A stretch of DNA of 10,063 nucleotides, taken from Anaerolineae bacterium. Its GTDB lineage: Bacteria; Chloroflexota; Anaerolineae; B4-G1. Position numbers and translations under genes: made by a program. The notes beneath the pieces were generated by a model. It did no database searches and had not been told where the DNA came from. It saw only the letters and a list, made by a program, of their open reading frames with translations. Numbering within the stretch: position 1 is the first letter of the stretch; the number at the start of each line of letters is the position of its first letter. The DNA lies in contig JAUXFI010000062.1 in assembly GCA_030620125.1 (NCBI GenBank), positions 1 to 10,063 of the forward strand, given 5' to 3'. Below, in pieces: positions 5,482 to 10,063 of the stretch.

Positions 5482-8400
5482 TCAGTCTCCCAGCGATTGC
5501 GGCCACCAGGGAGAGCTGTAACCGCGCATCACCACCGGCAGGAAGGCGTTGAAGAAGCGGCTGGTGGCACTCAGTTCAAGCGGCCCTGCCAGCCGGTCTT
5601 CCACCACCACGCGGCGTGTAGTGATGCCAGCAAACGGGAACTCGTGCACGTACCGCCCGTCGGTGTAGGCGACGACGCGATACGAATCAGGCGGAGCCAT
5701 TGGCGCAAATGCCCACGGCCCGGTGTCGCCAGGCACGAACTCTAGCACCAGCCCGATCTGCTCTCTTGCGCCAGGGGGCATGTCGGGCAAGTCGAAGGCC
5801 ACCCAGTCCGCGCCAGAAGCCGCAACCGGCCAGGTGCTCTCCGTCAGCGTCACGCCGGAGGTAAAGGTGACGGTGATGCGGCCCTCCTTGGCGATGTAGT
5901 CGCCCTGGTTGAACACGTCCACTGTCAGCGCGGCCTCGTTCAACACCTCGCGCACCACCGCCGGCACAGACGTGCCATCTCTCGTGTCGGTGATGGTATC
6001 CACGCTGTAGGTCACCACCAGCGCCGCCCCGTGCACCTCCACTGTCTGCAGATTGCCGGTGTCGGTGTAGACCTGGGCGAAGGGGTCAGTGTACGAGATG
6101 ACCGGCCCATAGTTGATGATCGAGGTGCCGCTGGATTCGATCTCGGCGTGGGACTTGAAGACCACGTACACTTCGCCGGAGCGCTGGCCATCCTCCAACC
6201 AGGGCATCTGGGTGGCGTCGTAGGTGTCGGAGACGGGGAGCGTGAAGGAGACGAGCGTGCCACTGGCCACAGAGTCCGTGACGAAGGAGACGGGGCGCAG
6301 GTCAGCAAAGATAGTCGTGGCGGAGACCTCGTCGCCCAGCGCCAGCGCGCCCTCCAGCCACGTCGCCTCGCCAGTATTCGCCAGGCGGGCGTCTTCGGGC
6401 GTGGCCCACGGCGGCAGCAGGTCCTCCAGTTGCAGGTCGGTCGCCTGCCCCCAGACCGTCTTGCCGCACTCGCACGCGCCTCCGATGCCGACCTCCGCCG
6501 CCGGCACCTCAAAGTCCACCGGCAACCCGTCCGCGCTCACCTCGAAGGCAATCGGATGCACGCGGCCCGTGTCGGTGAAGGCCGAGTCCACCTCCACGTC
6601 GTAGTACCAGACCGTGCGCCAGCCGTCGGGCACGGTGGTCTGGTGCAGGAAGGGAAAGTCGAAGAAGAGCGGCTCGATGGCTTCCGTCTCGACGGTGGGC
6701 CGCGCGGTGACAGTGATCCCTGCCGGCGCCAGCGGTGTGATCGCCAGATTGGTCAGTGTGACGCCGTCCTGGTTGTTGCGGATTTCGAGCCGAATTTGCG
6801 TCTCTTCACCAGGGGCGACGCGGGGCCAGAGCAACTCCATCCCGTGCCGCCCGCCCACGTAGACCGTCGCCGCCATATCGCCAAAGCCGTAGGACTTTAT
6901 GAACGGATCCCAGCCCACGCAGCGGGGGTCCCAGGGGTCCTCGATGCGCAGGAGATGGTAAACGTGATCGTCAAAGGTCGCCACCAGCACCGGGGCCACC
7001 GCCTTGTGTACTCTCGCGTCGGAAGAGAGGCCAAAGACCGCCTGCACGTGCGCGTCGTAGACCTCGTACCGGTTGGGGCCGACCGCCTTCTGGTGGTAGA
7101 CAAAGCGCGCCCCGTCGTCAATCTTCATCACGCCCTCGCGGTGAAAGTCGGGGTAGGTGCCCAGCGTGGCGCTGATGAGCAGTCCCTCTCGCTGCTGGCT
7201 CTGGAGGAACTGCTGGAAGTAGAGATAGTCATAAGCCGGAACGCTGACGACCGTGACCAGGTCGGTGTCGGTGATGAGGCCCTGGAGGTGCAGTCCCGAC
7301 CAAGAGTTCCACCAATCGCCGTACATCGGCTCCAGCGCAAAGCCGCGCCCACGGAACATCCCCTGGGCGATGAGCGTCTCGTCCTTCTCCAACGGCGGCA
7401 TCGCCGGGTCAAAGTTGGACCAGGACTTGAGATACAGCACCAGATCGGCTCCCTCGCGGGAGGGGAACTCTAACACGCGGGTCTCGCCGCGCCCGTCGCC
7501 ATCCCGGTCGGCCTTCATTTCAAAGGTGGTGTTGACCACGGCGTGGTACTCTGGCGGCGGGAAGGGCACGATGTCGTAGAACACGGTACGCAGCTCCATC
7601 TCCTGCGTGCGGCTCCAGACGTCCAGGTAAGTCACGCGCGGCATCTCCGGCGGCACGGGGATGTGGACGACGCCGCTGGAGAGGTACTCGTGGTACGGGA
7701 TGGGATGGCCGCCCAGGTTGGTGTAGACGGAGCCGCCGCTCCCCGCCAGGATGACGCCAGTGTCGGTCAGCGGGTCGCTCTCAAACGAGACCTGCCGCCC
7801 CAGCAACTCTTGGCTAAAGAGACCGTAGCGCGCGGCCGGCTCCAGGTAGTCGTAGGCGGGCATACTCCTCAAGTCCCACACCATGCGCAGCGCCGGGAGC
7901 AGGATGTCTCCCTCGGCGGTGACGGTGATGTAACCGGCGTAGGCCGGCGGGATGGTGACAGAGTTGGTGAAACCGGAGGTGGTGGTAAAGTTACCGGTGT
8001 AGGTGTAGACCAATTGCGGGCCGTTCGCCCAGGCGGTGAGAGTGTAAAAGACGCCGTTGGTGATAGCGGAGGTTGGCACGCCGTCAATGTGGGTCGGCAG
8101 CGGGTAGATGGGAACCGGCGTCTCGTAGAAAAAGATGTCGTTGTGAGCAAAGATGGTGTGGGAGACAGCCAGCCCACCGCCACTGACGTCGGTGATGACC
8201 TGCGGCACGAGCCGCTGGTCGTCCACGTCCACGATGGGGGAGAGCAGCGCCACCACGTCGGTGATGACGATGCGCTCCGCGCCGGTCTCCTCCTTGTTCT
8301 CCAGCGTCAGGGCGATGTCAAAGTACTCCCCGCCGGCCGGCAGTGGATAGAGACCGTCCAGCTCAATGTCCCGGTCGCCGACCAGCCGCGCCGCCATCAG

Positions 8401-9903
8401 CGCGTTGACCCAGAGCTGATTGCGCGCGACGTGGCGCGGCAGGCCGTCAGGGTGGTTCTCCGTCGGCCAGAAAGCGTCCACATAGTCGGCAGCGGCAGTG
8501 CTGACGAGCGCCAACCCGGCCGTGCCGGAGGGGGCGGTGGTGTAGGCAACGTAGGTGAAGTGGGTGTCGCCGGGCAGCGCCTCGGTCAGCGTAAAGACGA
8601 TGGTCGTCGTGCCGTCGGGGTTCTCGACAAAGGCCGACGGCGCAGGCGTGATCGAGCCTAGCGTGGTGGTAAAGCCCTCGTGCAGTGTCTCGGTGACGAC
8701 GACGCCGGCCAGCGGGCCGTCCCAATAATTCTTAAAGGTGGTGGTGACGGCGATGGGCACGCCGGGTTCGTAGGCCGGGATCGTAGCGCAGCCTACGCTG
8801 GCATCATACTGCTGGCACAGGGTGCCATAGATGCCGGCCCGCTCCCCCATCGCCCACAGCAGCGCGTCGAGCACCTGCGGGTGGTAGTCTATGTCGTCGG
8901 AGGGATGGCCGTTGAAGAGCACCACTCGCCCGTCGCCGGGGGTAGCGACCCCGATGGCGACCGATCCAGGCTGGGAGGTGTCGGCGAAGGTGGCGACGAC
9001 GGTGAGACCGGCTGTGGCGGTGATGAGAGGCTCGTTGAGAACGTAGGTGTCATCAGAGAGCCAGGAAAAGGCCAGCGGATGGTCGGGCAGGAGCACGTCC
9101 AGTTGCCCCACATTGTCCGGGTCGGTGACGCGAGTCTCCGGGTCCACCGTGCCGGCGGGCAGCAGGCCAGCCGCCTCCGCAATGTACGCCCCGTCCGACT
9201 GGGCATAGAGGAAACCGCCGCCCTCGACAAAGTCCCGGATAGCAGCCAGGCCGTCAGCGCCCAGCGCGGCGACCACCTCATCGGCGTAGCCGACGCGGAT
9301 GGACGGCAGGATGAGAACGTCGTAGCCAGAGAGGTCAGCAACGATCTGCGTCTCGGTGAGCGTGTCAAAGTAGGGACAGCCCGCACCCACCCCACCCTCC
9401 CCGGAGTTGGGGGGAGCTTCGCACCACAGGTAGACGCGGAAGAGTTGCTCAAAGTCCCCCTCCTCCCAACCGACGAACTGGTCGTACTCGTCGCGCACGG
9501 TGGAGTAGAGAAGCGCAACCTGGCGAGGATGGAGAGCGAAGGAGCGGGGAACGTCGAAAGAGCCAGAGCCGGTCACCTGGGAAAAGTCACCACTCAGGTC
9601 GCCGACCACAGCGCCGGGACTATAGTCGGCGCTGTTCACGCTGGCGGTGACGGCGGTCCAGGCCAGGTCAGAGTGATCGTGGTGGTAGAGCGCGTGCCAG
9701 AGGGTTTTGTAGGCATTGCGGCGCGGGAGGTCGTCGGGCTGACCGGCGCCCAGCGGGGTGAGGGTCTCCCCGGCAGGAAAGTCGTAGCGGGTGGGGGCAG
9801 CGCGCAGCGGGGCCGCCAGCGCGATCAGCAGCAGAGCCACGGCCCCTATGCCAAGCAGGAACACAAAAGACAGATGAATCGTGGATTTGGTAGTGGATCT
9901 CAT
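5482..9903 (-). CDS. Large secreted protein with glutamine-amidotransferase-like region and beta-rich repeats
   Basis: This 1473-residue protein of unknown function is predicted to be exported. A signal peptide covers about residues 1-35 (hydrophobic core LGIGAVALLLIALAA, likely cut near LRAAP). Residues 127-357 look like a class I glutamine-amidotransferase/ThuA-type fold: RQVALLYSTV, YDVLILPSIRVGY, a strand-turn-helix FLYAQSDGAYIAEAAG with serine 236 at the usual nucleophile elbow, and VVLFNGHPSDD with histidine 333. Residues 378-460 resemble DUF11-type sandwiches (PGVPIAVTTTFKNY). Further CARDB- or DUF11-like stretches are near 525-660, 1028-1070 and 1325-1390. The middle (660-1020) is Tyr/Trp-rich and I do not recognise it; it holds one calcium-loop-like DRDGDGRGE at 799-807. 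The tail has FLPVVMRGY at 1454-1462. ATG 9903 follows AAGGAGG by six bases. The gene has its own promoter and terminator and an intact frame. Enzyme activity is unproven; an adhesin or S-layer-type role is equally possible. Confidence 0.85.
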   Translation of the reverse strand: MRSTTKSTIHLSFVFLLGIGAVALLLIALAAPLRAAPTRYDFPAGETLTPLGAGQPDDLPRRNAYKTLWHALYHHDHSDLAWTAVTASVNSADYSPGAVVGDLSGDFSQVTGSGSFDVPRSFALHPRQVALLYSTVRDEYDQFVGWEEGDFEQLFRVYLWCEAPPNSGEGGVGAGCPYFDTLTETQIVADLSGYDVLILPSIRVGYADEVVAALGADGLAAIRDFVEGGGFLYAQSDGAYIAEAAGLLPAGTVDPETRVTDPDNVGQLDVLLPDHPLAFSWLSDDTYVLNEPLITATAGLTVVATFADTSQPGSVAIGVATPGDGRVVLFNGHPSDDIDYHPQVLDALLWAMGERAGIYGTLCQQYDASVGCATIPAYEPGVPIAVTTTFKNYWDGPLAGVVVTETLHEGFTTTLGSITPAPSAFVENPDGTTTIVFTLTEALPGDTHFTYVAYTTAPSGTAGLALVSTAAADYVDAFWPTENHPDGLPRHVARNQLWVNALMAARLVGDRDIELDGLYPLPAGGEYFDIALTLENKEETGAERIVITDVVALLSPIVDVDDQRLVPQVITDVSGGGLAVSHTIFAHNDIFFYETPVPIYPLPTHIDGVPTSAITNGVFYTLTAWANGPQLVYTYTGNFTTTSGFTNSVTIPPAYAGYITVTAEGDILLPALRMVWDLRSMPAYDYLEPAARYGLFSQELLGRQVSFESDPLTDTGVILAGSGGSVYTNLGGHPIPYHEYLSSGVVHIPVPPEMPRVTYLDVWSRTQEMELRTVFYDIVPFPPPEYHAVVNTTFEMKADRDGDGRGETRVLEFPSREGADLVLYLKSWSNFDPAMPPLEKDETLIAQGMFRGRGFALEPMYGDWWNSWSGLHLQGLITDTDLVTVVSVPAYDYLYFQQFLQSQQREGLLISATLGTYPDFHREGVMKIDDGARFVYHQKAVGPNRYEVYDAHVQAVFGLSSDARVHKAVAPVLVATFDDHVYHLLRIEDPWDPRCVGWDPFIKSYGFGDMAATVYVGGRHGMELLWPRVAPGEETQIRLEIRNNQDGVTLTNLAITPLAPAGITVTARPTVETEAIEPLFFDFPFLHQTTVPDGWRTVWYYDVEVDSAFTDTGRVHPIAFEVSADGLPVDFEVPAAEVGIGGACECGKTVWGQATDLQLEDLLPPWATPEDARLANTGEATWLEGALALGDEVSATTIFADLRPVSFVTDSVASGTLVSFTLPVSDTYDATQMPWLEDGQRSGEVYVVFKSHAEIESSGTSIINYGPVISYTDPFAQVYTDTGNLQTVEVHGAALVVTYSVDTITDTRDGTSVPAVVREVLNEAALTVDVFNQGDYIAKEGRITVTFTSGVTLTESTWPVAASGADWVAFDLPDMPPGAREQIGLVLEFVPGDTGPWAFAPMAPPDSYRVVAYTDGRYVHEFPFAGITTRRVVVEDRLAGPLELSATSRFFNAFLPVVMRGYSSPWWPQSLGD
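5518..5544 (-). other. C-terminal FLPVVMRGY tail motif
   Basis: Twelve residues before the end the protein reads FLPVVMRGY. I recall many exported Chloroflexota proteins ending in a YLPLVLRN-like sequence, and this fits that pattern. Its function (sorting, attachment or only a folding strand) is unknown to me. Confidence 0.45.
8833..9525 (-). other. Glutamine-amidotransferase-like (ThuA/BPL_N-type) region
   Basis: This segment alternates hydrophobic strands and helices: RQVALLYS, YDVLILPS, GLAAIRDFVEGGGFLYAQSDG, VAIGVATPGDGRVVLFNGHP. The pattern fits amidotransferase-like sugar-binding or accessory folds. The cysteine of a true glutaminase is replaced by serine 236; histidine 333 sits in a GHP motif like the catalytic HPE of the family. 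This suggests a non-glutaminase role. Confidence 0.6.
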
Positions 9904-9909
9904 GGGATG

Positions 9910-9916
9910 CCTCCTT
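9910..9916 (-). promoter_or_regulatory. Shine-Dalgarno fixing the start at 9903
   Basis: AAGGAGG, a near-full match to the anti-Shine-Dalgarno, lies six bases upstream of ATG 9903. It excludes the open frame extending to 9996, which would translate the promoter and place about 31 residues ahead of the signal peptide. Confidence 0.88.
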
Positions 9917-9967
9917 GAGTACGGAATCACAATACATATCGGGGAACAGACGAAACACTGCACTCCA

Positions 9968-9996
9968 ATTGTACCCGAAAACGGGCGGGGATTCAA
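9968..9996 (-). promoter_or_regulatory. Sigma70-type promoter of the large secreted-protein gene
   Basis: TTGAAT (9996-9991) and TACAAT (9973-9968) are 17 bases apart. The start point would fall near 9961, giving a leader of about 58 bases. The spacer contains the small palindrome CCCGTTTTCGGG (9974-9985), a possible operator or simply chance. The remaining bases to the right edge (9997-10063) hold no gene or clear signal. Confidence 0.7.
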
Positions 9997-10063
9997 CAGG
10001 ACTTTGGTACCAGTGAAGTGAAACGTGTACGACGTCTAGTTAGTTCACGGTACAAAACGCTCA

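Noticed and set aside
7485..7509. DRDGDGRGE calcium-loop motif as a possible dockerin
   Set aside because: A dockerin needs two such loops about 20-30 residues apart with linking helices; only one is present, within a beta-rich context.
6031..9918. Long plus-strand open frames of 372-480 codons opposite the large secreted-protein gene
   Set aside because: They are antisense to a coherent gene with signal peptide, promoter and ribosome binding site, show no recognisable domains, and are expected from GC-rich codon use.
9904..9996. N-terminal extension of the large protein from 9996
   Set aside because: It would translate the promoter and lacks a ribosome binding site; ATG 9903 has a strong one and starts the signal peptide.
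9997..10063. Possible divergent gene or RNA at the right edge
   Set aside because: No open frame, promoter pair or stable structure could be supported in this short stretch.

Overview
The window reads as part of a GC-rich bacterial chromosome, most likely Chloroflexota (Anaerolineae-like). This is an inference from three traits seen together: secreted proteins with long Pro/Thr linkers, DNRLRE and non-cellulosomal cohesin modules on LPXTG-type anchored proteins, and a C-terminal FLPVVMRGY tail resembling the YLPLVxRN-type endings I associate with that phylum. All six supported genes lie on the minus strand. The long plus-strand open frames are antisense shadows.

Layout in the direction of transcription (right to left): (1) 9903-5482 encodes a 1473-residue secreted protein. 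It has a signal peptide, a glutamine-amidotransferase-like Rossmann region and then about 1100 residues that look mostly beta-rich. It has its own sigma70-type promoter (9968-9996) and an intrinsic terminator (5430-5467). (2) 5381-3771 encodes a 536-residue cytosolic REC-GAF-HisKA-HATPase histidine kinase with its own promoter (5410-5438) and terminator (3691-3725). (3) A tight run of four genes follows a promoter at 3673-3701: a DNRLRE protein with an LPVTG anchor (3623-2787), a cohesin protein whose DNRLRE domain is split by the cohesin insert (2777-1176), an RluB-type 23S rRNA pseudouridine synthase (1170-391) and the N-terminal part of cytidylate kinase (394 to beyond base 1). Gaps or overlaps in this run are only a few bases, so the two surface-protein genes probably share a transcript with the housekeeping rluB-cmk pair.

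The two boundaries flanking the kinase gene carry the same compact module: a terminator hairpin whose descending arm supplies the -35 box of the next promoter, with a perfect TATAAT 17 bases further on. A 19-base stretch is identical between the copies.

The most interesting biology is the surface pair. A plain LPVTG-anchored DNRLRE protein sits next to a paralogue in which a cohesin domain, flanked by low-complexity linkers, is inserted inside the DNRLRE fold. This suggests a cell-surface receptor for dockerin-bearing partners in a non-cellulosomal setting. No dockerin or sortase is present in the window. No tRNA, rRNA, CRISPR array, transposase or attachment site was seen. The only stretches without genes are short (the longest is about 160 bases at the right end).
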